Of a DNA stretch of 64,000 nt, positions 19,490 to 29,723 are shown in pieces. A model generated the notes under the pieces. The model ran no database searches, was not told the DNA's origin, and saw only the letters and a list, made by a program, of their open reading frames with translations. The stretch is from the NCBI GenBank assembly GCA_001936135.1, contig CP012818.1:868001-932000 (forward strand), given 5' to 3'. The DNA comes from Saccharomycopsis fibuligera x Saccharomycopsis cf. fibuligera (taxonomy: Eukaryota; Ascomycota; Saccharomycetes; Ascoideales; Saccharomycopsidaceae). Numbering within the stretch: the first letter of the stretch is position 1; each line of letters begins with the position of its first letter. Both the position numbers and the translations under genes were made by a program.

Positions 19490-20782
19490 ATGCTGGTGAT
19501 AGCAGCAGCCGCAGCGCTAGTAGCATGGGTTCTTGCCGCAGCTGTCACTCTAGCTCTTCCCAAACTCATTGATGTCGTGCTGCCCCGTGGGCCCGTCAAC
19601 TATGGTCAGCTACAAACCAACAATCTCGTTAAACTTCATTTCCATCTCACCAACTTGCGCTTCAAGATAGCCTCGTTGCTATACTACTCCCATTTTCCTG
19701 AACATAATGCTGGCGTTGTGGACAAGATATACGTGTATCCTATAAAGTCCGTTGGTTATTTGCTGGTGCAAAGCTGGCCCATCAACCAGCATGGATTGCA
19801 GTATGACCGACAGTTTGCTATTGGATGGTATAGTGAAATCCGCAGCGTCTACAACATCATTACTCAGAGGGAGTGCCCGAAACTTGCCACTGTGAAGTTG
19901 GACTATTTTGCCGACGAGGATACTGGGCAAGACTGGTTCAGAGTGTATTATATGGACGATATGTCAAGATCGTTTGATGTGCCCGGAAATGTCACTGATG
20001 ATTACCTTCGGCATCACTCTTCCGAAACGTCAATGGGACAAGAAACAGCAACGTCGATTCTCTGGAAAAACAGATTCAGCACCATTGAGTTTAATGAAAA
20101 TTTTCTACCCAGAGCGTTTCTCGATTGGTCCGGCATAACTGAAAAATATTTGTCTTCAAAGAACCAAAATGAGCCTTTTTGTAAAGTGAGATTCCTATAC
20201 TCTAGGACAGGGAAGTTTGTCAAGGTGGGATCCCCAAAGGAGTGGAATGACAAGTATCGCATATCGTTGTTTCACGATTACTATCCATTGCATATTGTTG
20301 CCCAAGAGGATCTTGACTGCTTGAATGAAAAGATTATTTCGACCGCAAATCAAGCAGATCAAACACAACCGAAAAATGGTAAATACCGGCCAATAGAGGG
20401 CCTTAATTTTCGCAGTAACTTAGTTCTCAAAAATACCAAGGGGCCTTTCGACATTGACACCATTGCTCATTTTTATCTCATTAGCGGACCGTCAAAAAAC
20501 AAGAGCCAAACAGCACATAAATTTAAAACAACAACAAAATGCCAGCGCTGCATCATTCCAAACATCAACCATTTAACGGGGGAAATCCGTCATGGCATTC
20601 CTGTAACTAGGGCCCTCAACAAATTTAGAAAGATCGATAGCGGCAGTCCGGGCCCAGTGTTTGGCATATATGCAATACATTATGATGACGGCGGATGGAG
20701 GATTAATGTTGGTGATGAAGTACGGGTCGCAGAGAGGAGGATTAATGTGTTTGAAGCGATTGAACCGAAAAGAGAAAAATAA
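19490..20782 (+). CDS. membrane-anchored MOSC-domain (mARC-like) protein
   Basis: 430 residues. A hydrophobic, Ala/Val/Leu-rich segment spans about residues 3-24 and is a likely membrane anchor. MOSC_N features follow: IYVYPIKSVGY at about 80-90, GLQYDRQFAI at about 102-111 and ITQRECPKLA. The MOSC core contains EGLNFRSNLVL at about 303-313 and the Cys motif CQRCIIPNINHLTGE; Cys354 aligns with the molybdenum-ligating Cys of mitochondrial amidoxime-reducing component. In that family the cofactor is the sulfurated molybdenum cofactor. Most CUG-clade yeasts are thought not to make molybdenum cofactor, so the role here is unclear. Codon 2 is CTG and may be read as Ser. Confidence 0.85.
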   Translation: MLVIAAAAALVAWVLAAAVTLALPKLIDVVLPRGPVNYGQLQTNNLVKLHFHLTNLRFKIASLLYYSHFPEHNAGVVDKIYVYPIKSVGYLLVQSWPINQHGLQYDRQFAIGWYSEIRSVYNIITQRECPKLATVKLDYFADEDTGQDWFRVYYMDDMSRSFDVPGNVTDDYLRHHSSETSMGQETATSILWKNRFSTIEFNENFLPRAFLDWSGITEKYLSSKNQNEPFCKVRFLYSRTGKFVKVGSPKEWNDKYRISLFHDYYPLHIVAQEDLDCLNEKIISTANQADQTQPKNGKYRPIEGLNFRSNLVLKNTKGPFDIDTIAHFYLISGPSKNKSQTAHKFKTTTKCQRCIIPNINHLTGEIRHGIPVTRALNKFRKIDSGSPGPVFGIYAIHYDDGGWRINVGDEVRVAERRINVFEAIEPKREK

Positions 20783-22985
20783 GAGGAAATAATAGCGTGA
20801 GCGAGAATGGGAGCAATACCGGGTTAGATGCTGGGTTGATGTTGATACTTCTTATAGGCTGGGCTTAGAGAACAGTATGGCATGGCATGGTATGGCATGA
20901 TGTAATATAATACGATATAATATAGCATAGTACAGTATAGTATAGTATAGTATAATATAGTATAGTATAGTATAATATAATGTAGTGTAAAAAGTAAGTC
21001 TATTTTAGCATAATTGACAAGGGAACAGAGAAGCTAGAGTGTGTACTTGAACAGGATAGTTTTCACTCAACAAACTACCTAAAATAGCCAGCTTGCCCGC
21101 TTGTCTGTCACTTTGCATTGGTGCTGTACATTGCTAGCTTACCATTTCGTCGATGGCTTTGAATTTGATCCTTGTGGCAGTTGCAGTGCAAAGAACTCCA
21201 AACAAAAAGATGAAAAAAACACAAGGAAATAGTATGAGCAAGTACTGCTATACGGTATTCAGGAGAGATGTTACTTACTGGTTGATGCATTGCTGAGTTA
21301 ATCTGTCATACTGAGTCTTTCTCACAACAATTGCACGGAGTCATGCTTTTATATAGCGAATATTCATGTTCAGGATACCGCAGAAAGTTAGCTAATATGC
21401 CCCGACAGAAGTCAAGCAGAAACAGCAACAGTTGTAATAAATGCACCTCAGTAGGCTCAGGGTCAAAATACCAGTTCAATGCAAAATTTACAAGTTTTGG
21501 CCCAAGCTATTATCAAGGATATTGAGCGTGGGAAGAAAGCTATTACTATGGAGCCCGCACTCGTAAAAAATGGTTGCATGGGCTGTATTCGTGTGGGCAG
21601 ACAAAAGTTATCAAATGACCTCCTTTTAATTCTAAACAATATGCCTGCCATTGAGTGTTGGCCCATTGAAACCTTCTGCAGAATCAAGTGACCGCAACAA
21701 TAACCTTCACGTTTTTGTTTCACATAGTCACAACATTTCTTTTTTATTCCTGCAATGTGCCTACACATTGCAAGATTAAGTTATTGTTGCAAAATCTGAA
21801 AAAAATCTGAAAAAAATCTGAAGAAACTTGAACAATCTAAACTCTGAAAAGCCTGAAAATTGACTTTTTGTCTTAAGTTTCTTTTTGCCGCGCGCACGGG
21901 CTGTGTCCTGTAAAGGTAAGATTAGAATTCGAACGGTCGAGATTCCAACTTTAATCTTGTATTTTTCAATCAAATTCAAGGGTGGGAGTTAATTGTTAAT
22001 TGCATTATTGGGAAGCAAACCAGATTGTGTGTCGTGTCTATTAATGAATGTTCAATGTGCTGGTAATGCTTCGTGAATATTTCGCATTTAGTGCTTCATT
22101 CGCGAGAGAAAGTGCTTTCCAAGTTGTAGATAGTGGGAAGTAGTAGTGGGTAAGAGGCTTTAAGAAGGCAAAGACAAATGGTAAATCTCATAAAAGGCTC
22201 TACAAGCACGGTTTCTTTGTATGCGTATTTAAAAAATTTTACTGGTATAGCACAGTCAGCTATCCTTTCTGGTAACACTAAGGTCCAGACTTTCCACGTT
22301 ACAAGTTCGAGTACAATAAGCACAAAATCTTTTAACGTACTCCAAAGTATAGCCATGTGTGGCGTTATTTAGCGGTGCAACAACTACTGATTCTTTGATT
22401 TCCTATAATCGAGCAAAGCGAACCTTTTCGTTTGGCTAGCATCATAACTATAACTCAGTTTGTATCACTTTTATAAGATTTCCTTTTGCATCCCCTTCCC
22501 CCTATTTCACTTGTCTGTCGTATTGTTTTTAGTTTATTTCATTTTATTTTATTTTATTTTTTTGCACAATCCCGATCACCAGCTGATGATGGGCTAGATT
22601 CTCCAGCACACAAAACTGGTAAGAAGCAGGAGATCCTGCGTATGATTTATTTACCCGAATAGGAAATGTGATAGTGCAATAACGGTGCATGCCAGCTGCA
22701 TGATGCACAGTGGACTGCATTGATCTAAAAATTTTCACAAAAGAGGTTTTCTTAAGCTGCTGCTAGCGACAAAAAACTCCTTAGGAAAACTGAGGATCAT
22801 ATGACCATATCACATGATGTAGCTACTTTGTTGCAAACGCACGGAGGAGATGATGGCAATGGATGGCGAAAAAAAATAGAAAAACAGAATACACCGAGAT
22901 GTGATGGGCAGAAGTATAGGTGATGTCGGCGCTTAATTACATGTGGCTAAATATTATTATTGCTTTAGTGACAAACTAGACAAAA
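20783..22985. other. 2.2-kb gene-poor region
   Basis: After the MOSC stop come degenerate GGCAT/ATAGT pentamer repeats at about 20875-20985. Small frames at 21331-21525 and 21479-21691 overlap out of phase and are not recognised. The last part is the promoter of the J-domain gene. Nothing else stands out. Confidence 0.5.
20875..20985. repeat. degenerate pentanucleotide repeat (GGCAT to TATAG)
   Basis: A run of GGCAT-like units grading into TATAG units, repeated about 20 times with substitutions, immediately downstream of the MOSC gene. Confidence 0.8.
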
Positions 22986-23972
22986 ATGAGCAACCAAAAA
23001 CTTACTTATGAGCTGATCGTCAAGCAAAAGCTCAATGTTTATGAGGTGTTGAATATCAATGAGCTAGCATCCGATAATCTCATACGAAAAGCGTACCGCC
23101 GACAAGCCTTGAAGTACCATCCGGACAAAAACCCATCGCCAGAAGCCAGAGGAAAATTTGAACTTATCAATCAGGTATATGAGTTTTTGATACAGAATAA
23201 AACCGAAAAAGGTAAGTATGACGAATATTTGAAACGGTTGCAAGAACAGGAGGCCAACAACCAGTTATTACAGCAGTCCATCAGAGAGAAGCGCGAAAAG
23301 TTGGAGAAGCTAGAAAAAGAGTTTGCTGATACTGAAAGGCAGGAGAGAGACCGTAAACAACTCATTGACCGTCTCAGAGAGCAGGGAATGCAGAAGAGAC
23401 TAGAAGCTGAAGCCAAGTTGTTCGAAAACAGTCGCCCCCGCGAGGTGGCCGGCAGAGCGATAGCGAGCGACCATGCGTGGTACTATGCTGATCCAATTAT
23501 AAACGACAAGTACAAAACTGTTAACATTCGCTGGAAGCATTCAGACAAAACAAAAGATGACTTTGATGAGGTGCTTTTGACAAGACTAATGTCTGTGTTT
23601 GGAAAGGTTAAATCTGCCAATGTCTCAGGGCCGTCTGACAAAAAGTATGCTAGAGGAACAGTGGTGTTTGAGTCAATGCTTGCCATTGAACAGATTGTTC
23701 GGTTTGACATTGACAAGAATTGGCGGATATGGGAAAAAACAGGTTACAAATATCTCAGCAAGCAGATCAGGAGCGTTAAATGGAGCGAGCAGCGGCTATT
23801 AGATAAGCAGCCGCCATCTGCAACATTGTACCAAGTTATGGCAGATATTTTGGGATTGGATAAAAGTGATCCTAGATCGGGTAGTGGAGACATGCCACTA
23901 TCTGATTACACAGAAGTTACACTTTTGCGTTGGGAAGAAACTGTGCGAAAGCAAAACATAACTGCTAAGTGA
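22986..23972 (+). CDS. CWC23: J-domain and RRM protein of the spliceosome (Cwc23/DNAJC17 type)
   Basis: 328 residues. The J domain covers about residues 15-80 and keeps the HPD motif (KYHPDKNPSPEAR). A charged coiled coil (about 85-145) follows, rich in Glu, Arg and Lys, then an RRM-like fold at about 170-235 (VNIRWKHSD, FGKVKSANV, ARGTVVFES). This order is that of DNAJC17 and of S. cerevisiae Cwc23, which stimulates Hsp70 and supports spliceosome disassembly. The orthologue name is inferred from architecture. Confidence 0.75.
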   Translation: MSNQKLTYELIVKQKLNVYEVLNINELASDNLIRKAYRRQALKYHPDKNPSPEARGKFELINQVYEFLIQNKTEKGKYDEYLKRLQEQEANNQLLQQSIREKREKLEKLEKEFADTERQERDRKQLIDRLREQGMQKRLEAEAKLFENSRPREVAGRAIASDHAWYYADPIINDKYKTVNIRWKHSDKTKDDFDEVLLTRLMSVFGKVKSANVSGPSDKKYARGTVVFESMLAIEQIVRFDIDKNWRIWEKTGYKYLSKQIRSVKWSEQRLLDKQPPSATLYQVMADILGLDKSDPRSGSGDMPLSDYTEVTLLRWEETVRKQNITAK

Positions 23973-24583
23973 GTTCCAAAATTGGAACAAATGTTTCGAT
24001 TTGCTTATAAGCGAGAATAAAGTCATGGTTTGTACGTGTTCAGCCTGGGAGAAACGATGAAATTGAGATTACTCATGTTGACAAAAGAACGCATAGATCT
24101 GTTTCTGGCTCTATATATAGCTTGCACATCAACATCTATCGGGATTTCCAAATTGCAAAGAGTCGGGGGAAAAGTAGATGCGAGTTCACAGGGGTTGACA
24201 ACCAGGCGGAGGCTACCGTGCATAAGGTTAGAGTCTGGGCAGGGTCCTGCAGCACTTTACTTCCTGAGGTGGGCAAGGACCCAATCGAGGCCTTTATGAA
24301 TAAGCAAAGGTCTTTTATTTCTCAGTCTGTAGGTTCAAGGATTTAAACTGTTCTGTTTCCTGTTTTTTTTTTTTGGGTGGTATCTGATTGTATCTGGTTG
24401 ATGAACAGTAAAGAACTTATTCATTCATTGAAACTACAGTCACTCATTCTTTAATCAAAAACCTCTCCATTCCTTTATTCTTGATTAATCTGCCGTTCTT
24501 TTTTTTATCTTTCCTTTTTCTACCCTTTCTCTCTGAAACCTATAAACTACACTCTCTTAGACTTCCTAGATTCACATAAAACA
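23973..24583. other. intergenic region upstream of the GH17 gene
   Basis: About 0.6 kb. A TATA-like CTATATATAG lies at about 24111-24120 and pyrimidine-rich sequence precedes the ATG, as for well-expressed yeast genes. Small frames here are not credible. Confidence 0.55.
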
Positions 24584-25459
24584 ATGTTGTTCTCCAATTT
24601 TCTTACTTTATCTGCTTTGACTGCTTTTGCATCTGCTCTTCCAGCTGCTCACCTCCACCATCAACACAAGCGTTCTGATGACTCTTCCTCCTCTTTGGCT
24701 AAGGGTATCTCCTACTCTCCATACTCTGATGACGGAGGATGCAAGAGTGAATCCACAATTAAATCTGAAATTTCCAAGGTTTCTGACTACCAGATTATCA
24801 GATTGTACGGTACCGACTGTGATCAAGTTGCAAATGTCTTGAAACATAAAGGTAGCTCTCAAAAGCTTTTCTTGGGTATTAGTAGTCCAACCAAAATTTC
24901 TGATGAAATAAAAACTATGAAATCTGCCATCGACTCCCACGGCTCATGGGATGATGTCCATACCGTCAGTGTCGGCAATGAATTAGTTAACAACAACCAA
25001 GCCACTGTTTCTCAAGTTAGTGAATATGTTGATGAAGCCAAGAAAGCTTTGAAAAGCGCTGGTTACTCAGGTGACGTTGTTTCTGTTGATACTTTCATTG
25101 CTGTTATCAACAACCCAGATTTGTGTGACCATTCCGATTATATTGCCGTTAATGCTCATGCATATTTTGATGGTGGTTATGCCGCTGACAGTGCAGGTGA
25201 CTGGTTGAAGGAACAAATACAGAGAGTTAAGAAAGCTTGCGGTGGTAAGAAAGACGTTCTCATTACTGAGTCTGGCTGGCCATCTAAGGGTCAAACCAAC
25301 AAGAAAGCTGTTCCATCCAAATCGAACCAAAAATCTGCCATCAGCAGTATTGTTGAAAAAGCTGGTGACTCTACAATTGTCTTTACTACTTTGAATGATT
25401 TGTGGAAGGAAGATGGTCAATATGGTGTTGAAAAATACTGGGGGATCTATTCTAATTAA
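24584..25459 (+). CDS. secreted GH17 cell-wall glucanase-like protein (SCW4/SCW10/MP65 family)
   Basis: 291 residues. Signal peptide at 1-19, then a Kex2-type KR at 29-30. The GH17 fold follows: GISYSPYSDDGGCKS, IIRLYGTDCDQV, SVGNELVN (acid/base Glu133), VSVDTFIAVINNPDLC, DYIAVNAHAYFDGG, LITESGWPSKG (nucleophile Glu229), and the C-terminal TLNDLWKEDGQYGVEKYWGI. These are signatures of the Scw4/Scw10/Mp65 wall mannoproteins, which are wall-remodelling beta-glucan enzymes. It lacks the long Ser/Thr-rich spacer of Mp65. TTG- and GGT-rich codon use suggests high expression. The closest paralogue within the family is not decided. Confidence 0.92.
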   Translation: MLFSNFLTLSALTAFASALPAAHLHHQHKRSDDSSSSLAKGISYSPYSDDGGCKSESTIKSEISKVSDYQIIRLYGTDCDQVANVLKHKGSSQKLFLGISSPTKISDEIKTMKSAIDSHGSWDDVHTVSVGNELVNNNQATVSQVSEYVDEAKKALKSAGYSGDVVSVDTFIAVINNPDLCDHSDYIAVNAHAYFDGGYAADSAGDWLKEQIQRVKKACGGKKDVLITESGWPSKGQTNKKAVPSKSNQKSAISSIVEKAGDSTIVFTTLNDLWKEDGQYGVEKYWGIYSN

Positions 25460-27199
25460 GCGAATCATCAGCAATGATGTTCAACACAACATTTTGAATT
25501 CTGGAATTCTTTGTGTTTATTGACAACCACATTACCTGAATCTCTGTGTTTTGTTCACCATGAATTCTTTTTTCCGTGAACTTGGTCTTAGAGCTGGATT
25601 TATGTTGATTTCAATTCATGCCGTACAGAAAAGTCAGGATGAATATCCTGCTGGAATTTTCTGGCGACTTATTGCCTATCTTATATGTACTTACATTGCT
25701 TAAAATAAAAATTCTTTGTTATAGCTATTGCGAACCGAAGCTTTTTTCTCGTAGCACATTATTAGATCTCAAAGTTGACAATTATTATTCCAGTTATTCG
25801 ACTTTCTATAGATCCATCAAGCAGAGCCAAAAATGCAGCTCTTTTATATTAAATATTTGTAATTGAGGAAAATTTCTTTTAGGGGGGTCAAATAGGAGGC
25901 TTAGCTGGATTGCTTCAGATGGTTACATGTCAATAAATTTTTGCAGTGCAGAACACTAATGTGTTGTGAATCAAGAAGTCTCCGTGTGGTAACTTTTCCC
26001 TTTGATTAGCCTTCATGCTATGTTTTTTTAGTGTATGTGTATGTAAAATATATATGCGCTTCTTGAGAGAATTCGAAATGACATATTGTATCGTTAATGT
26101 TTCAGTTTATATATGGCAAAAACCGAACCCTAAAAACATGATATATTCAAGGCGACAAAGAAGGAGTTACTTTGGCAATTTGATAAATGTAACGCTGAAT
26201 CCATAATAAATTGTACTTGCAATGTCATTGTACTATTTTTCCAACTTTGGAACGAGCGAAGGTTCTATCTCAATTAAAAACTTGAAAGTCCAATAATACA
26301 ACCGCAAAAGACTAGGCGTCAAACTATTTGCAAATCAATGTCTGCTATATATAAAAGGTTGGTCAAGAAATTCATATTACAAACACATTATATAATAATT
26401 TATAAGTGTATTTTGACACTCGTGTATATTTTGTTGAGCGTTAATTTCTCCAGATTGCAGACGACAACTTTCAAACACCAACACGACCAATACAGATCAC
26501 AGCAACATTACAATATATCTCTACCCAAAGACTCTCGACCCAAAGACTCCTGAAGTTTACAAGCCAATGAGCCATGCTTTCGGTAAGATATGTTGTGAGT
26601 TTCCGTTTTATTTGTGCAGTGTGACCCACATAAGCGTTTTCGAGGACTTTCGGGGCCCAACCTTGAAGCAACTGCTACTCTGTTTATAACAATTACTTGG
26701 CTAATGCCACACTACTTCATGACCATACTTGAGAGTATCTATTGTTATTTTCAGAAAACAAGTGCAACTAAACCACGCCAACATTGATTTGTGGGGAGGG
26801 AGTTCTTTTTTTTTTTTTTTTTACTTTTGCAAAACGACACTTTATGCAAAACTGTGGTTAGCTTTATATGAGAAGCTATTTCATGCGCTTGGAATAATTT
26901 TAAGTCATTTTTCAACTTCATTTTTTATGGAATGTATCTTATCTGCTTTTCATCTAAAACAAATCTTTTTATATAGCATTCACTCAATTTTGTCACTCAA
27001 CCTCTTTCTTGTAAATAATTTTTCTACAAATCAAATTGCATAAAGTTTACTCGTACTTGAATAAACTCACAACTGCAAAGTAAATCAAAAAATATCAAGT
27101 CAAGCTAATTATACTAAACAATAATTAGAAAATAGAGGAAATGTGGGTGAAAATAAATAAAACAAGAGAAATTCAAACAATCCATCAAAAGAAACATGC
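25460..27199. other. 1.7-kb gene-free convergent region
   Basis: Between the GH17 gene and the eEF1B-gamma gene, which converge. AT-rich with a T-run near 26806-26821. No credible gene or repeat. Confidence 0.5.
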
Positions 27200-28447
27200 T
27201 TATTTGCAGACCTTACCGTCAACGATTTCTTTCTTTTCACCGTTTTCAGTAACAATTGGTTCATCCCAAGCCCAAGAGTTGTTGACAAAAGCTCTGTCTT
27301 CTGGGTTAGATGGGTCCAATTTCTTGAAGCTGTAAGATTCCCAATCTGGAGCAACATCGAAAGCTGGAACATGGTCTTGACCTCTGACGAGGAAGGCACC
27401 GGTAATACCGTTGTTGTTGTTTTCACCATAGACAACCATGGAACCAAAAATGTACTTGCTGGAACCGGTCAATCTGTTAAAGAAACCACCAACCAAGTTG
27501 TTGGACATGAAGGTCAAAGTCAATTCATCATTGTACTTGTAGTCAACCTTCCACAAAGACCATTCTTTTTCATTGAAGAATTTATCCCAGAAGTATGGCA
27601 AAGCTTTTTCTCTGGTTTCTTCGTTAGAGTAGGTTCTCTTCCATTCATCCAATGGGATAGTTGGCTTACCCAAAGCTTCCAATGGGTGCTTTGGCTTCTT
27701 AGCTGGAGCTTCAGCTGGTTTTTCTTCCTTCTTAGCAGCTGGAGCGGCTGGGGCAGCGGCTGGGGCAGCAGCCTTTGGAGCCTTTTCCTTCTTTTTACCT
27801 TGAGGTGGAGCCAATGGGGTTTCAATGAATTTGAAGTCTTTGACCAAATCGGTGTCTTTCAAGATTGGAGAGTCCAAGACAGTCTTGAACCATCTGACAA
27901 ACACTGGATGCTTGGCAATCCATTCTTTGCCCCAAACGTAGTTAAAACCTCTAACAGCTAAAACAGCGGCAAAGATATCAGCAAGAGATTGTCTTTCACC
28001 AACCAAGAAAGTAAAGTTGGTCAATCTTTCTTCGAAGATAGCGACATTAGCTTCAGCTTTTTCCAAAGCGGTGTCGACTTGCTTCTTGTTGTATGGAGCG
28101 CTACCTCTCAATGGGCCAAAAGCGTCAGACAAGTTTGGCAAGAGTTCGCTGTTAGTAAAGGACATCCATTTCAAGACTTGAGGCAAGTTTTCCTTCTTGT
28201 AAGCCAACAAAGCTTCTCTTTCTTGTTCTGGGAGGAAATCAAGCAAGTAGAAAATAACGGCAATGATTTCATGCAATTTGTAACCTTTGTCGGCAATCAA
28301 AGCTGGGACTTTCTTCAATGGGAAGTTCTTTTCAAATTCTGGTTCATCAACAGAAGCAAGCTTGACATCCAATTTGTAGTACTTGACCAAGATTTCAACA
28401 AGGATACCTCTAATACGAGGAGCAACGTAAACGGTAGCGGCGGCCAT
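27200..28447 (-). CDS. CAM1: translation elongation factor 1B gamma
   Basis: 415 residues, the length of S. cerevisiae Cam1/Tef4. Structural subunit of the guanine-nucleotide exchange complex for eEF1A. Order: GST N-terminal domain (about 1-80, FPLKKVPALIADKGYKLHEI), GST C-terminal domain (about 85-205), a Lys/Ala/Pro-rich linker (about 215-255) and the EF1G domain (about 256-415), with LPYFWDKFFNEKEWSLWKV and SNNLVGGFFNRL. Start is the ATG at 28447 (context CACAATGGCC); the frame continues three codons upstream only from a TTG. Codon choice (GGT, GCT, TTG, no CTG) is that of a highly expressed gene. Confidence 0.95.
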   Translation of the reverse strand: MAAATVYVAPRIRGILVEILVKYYKLDVKLASVDEPEFEKNFPLKKVPALIADKGYKLHEIIAVIFYLLDFLPEQEREALLAYKKENLPQVLKWMSFTNSELLPNLSDAFGPLRGSAPYNKKQVDTALEKAEANVAIFEERLTNFTFLVGERQSLADIFAAVLAVRGFNYVWGKEWIAKHPVFVRWFKTVLDSPILKDTDLVKDFKFIETPLAPPQGKKKEKAPKAAAPAAAPAAPAAKKEEKPAEAPAKKPKHPLEALGKPTIPLDEWKRTYSNEETREKALPYFWDKFFNEKEWSLWKVDYKYNDELTLTFMSNNLVGGFFNRLTGSSKYIFGSMVVYGENNNNGITGAFLVRGQDHVPAFDVAPDWESYSFKKLDPSNPEDRAFVNNSWAWDEPIVTENGEKKEIVDGKVCK

Positions 28448-28633
28448 TGTGATCAATGAAGGGTGTGTTGATTGATTGATTGATTGATGGATTGGGATTT
28501 AGGAGAGAAGGAGAGGGAAAACCAGAAAGAATGAAGGGGGAAGCTGAATTAAAATTTTTTATATTTTTGAATCTCGACAACAAGTGGATCCAAAGATCGA
28601 CAAAAAAACAACTAAAAAAATTTGCTGTGAGGG

Positions 28634-28639
28634 CACGTG
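28634..28639. promoter_or_regulatory. CACGTG site between CAM1 and PUS5
   Basis: A palindromic CACGTG, the Cbf1 core, lies in the 292-bp divergent promoter, about 190 bp upstream of the CAM1 ATG. Cbf1 takes part in ribosomal and translation gene control in Candida; its use here is inferred. The 5' leader side also carries four TGAT repeats at about 28470-28488. Confidence 0.4.
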
Positions 28640-28739
28640 CACAGTGAGCTTGGGTGTGTTGCAGCAACGCTCAGCATACATGAAGATTACTATTAGTATT
28701 GCTTATATTATACTTAATTGATATCACTAATCATCCATT

Positions 28740-29723
28740 ATGAGTAACCGCAGGCTAGCAGTGCCCGTGCTACTCAACACAGACCATTATGTTATCGTCA
28801 ACAAGCCGCCGTTCCTCTACAGTCAACCCCCACTACAGAAAAAAAGCTACACCAACACCGTGGTCCACCATGTACAAAAACAAAATCCGCAATTATTCTC
28901 ATTAGCAGCAAGTGCAAACACAAAACATCATGTAGTGCATCGATTAGATTACAATGTTAGTGGTTGCTTATGTTTGGCTAAAACCCATTTCGCTGCCCAG
29001 GGGTTCAGCAAAAATCTTCGCAAAGGTGGCAATTCGGGCCATTTGCTTGAGCGCAAGTACATTTGCTTAACCCATCTGATCACGCCATCGCAGGATTGTA
29101 CTGGAGCGAATAGTAATACGATTGCCAATAAAGGCCCGTTAGAAAAATTAAGGCAATTGACGCTGTTACTGTACTTGAAATTGAAGGCAGCCTCTCAGGA
29201 AGGAACGATAACGCTACCAATTGACGGTAAAGAAGCATCAACAAGGTTTAAAATTTTATCTGGTGATCTTGTTGACATCGACAAAAAGAATGATGCTAAT
29301 CAGCATGCCGCAAAAAAGAGTAACGTTAACCACGATATTAATCTGCCAATATTGGGTCCACCACACTTATTTATTTTGAAATTACAAACAGGAAGAAAAC
29401 ACCAAATCCGCAAGCATATGAACTATATCAATCAAGCCATCCTCGGCGATTACAAATATCATTATAATGATAACTATAACAACGCTGATACCGAGAGCGA
29501 AAATCAGTCACCAGTGCGACCACTACCACAAAATAAGAAACAACAAATTGCTTTACATTCAGCATTTATTAGAACGAGAGTTGGCCTTCAAGTTAATGAA
29601 ACCTTTGCCCCTATCATTTGGAATGATAATCACGTATGGGATGTCTTGGTGCAGTGGGGCTTTTTAGATCCCAGCAGCGGCGCATTATCGCATGAATTAC
29701 AAAAAATAATTGCAGAGTTTTGA
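28740..29723 (+). CDS. PUS5: RluA-family rRNA pseudouridine synthase, mitochondrial type
   Basis: 327 residues. The RluA catalytic motif is HHVVHRLDYNVSG at about 60-72, with the catalytic Asp in HRLD; the C-terminal family motif is LQTGRKHQIRKHMNYI with AILGDYKY. S. cerevisiae Pus5 modifies mitochondrial 21S rRNA, and its short single-domain form fits. This protein is longer than Pus5 owing to Asn/Lys-rich insertions. The N-terminus lacks a strong presequence, so another RluA member (Pus6/Pus8/Pus9 type) is possible though those are larger. Divergent from CAM1. Confidence 0.7.
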   Translation: MSNRRLAVPVLLNTDHYVIVNKPPFLYSQPPLQKKSYTNTVVHHVQKQNPQLFSLAASANTKHHVVHRLDYNVSGCLCLAKTHFAAQGFSKNLRKGGNSGHLLERKYICLTHLITPSQDCTGANSNTIANKGPLEKLRQLTLLLYLKLKAASQEGTITLPIDGKEASTRFKILSGDLVDIDKKNDANQHAAKKSNVNHDINLPILGPPHLFILKLQTGRKHQIRKHMNYINQAILGDYKYHYNDNYNNADTESENQSPVRPLPQNKKQQIALHSAFIRTRVGLQVNETFAPIIWNDNHVWDVLVQWGFLDPSSGALSHELQKIIAEF

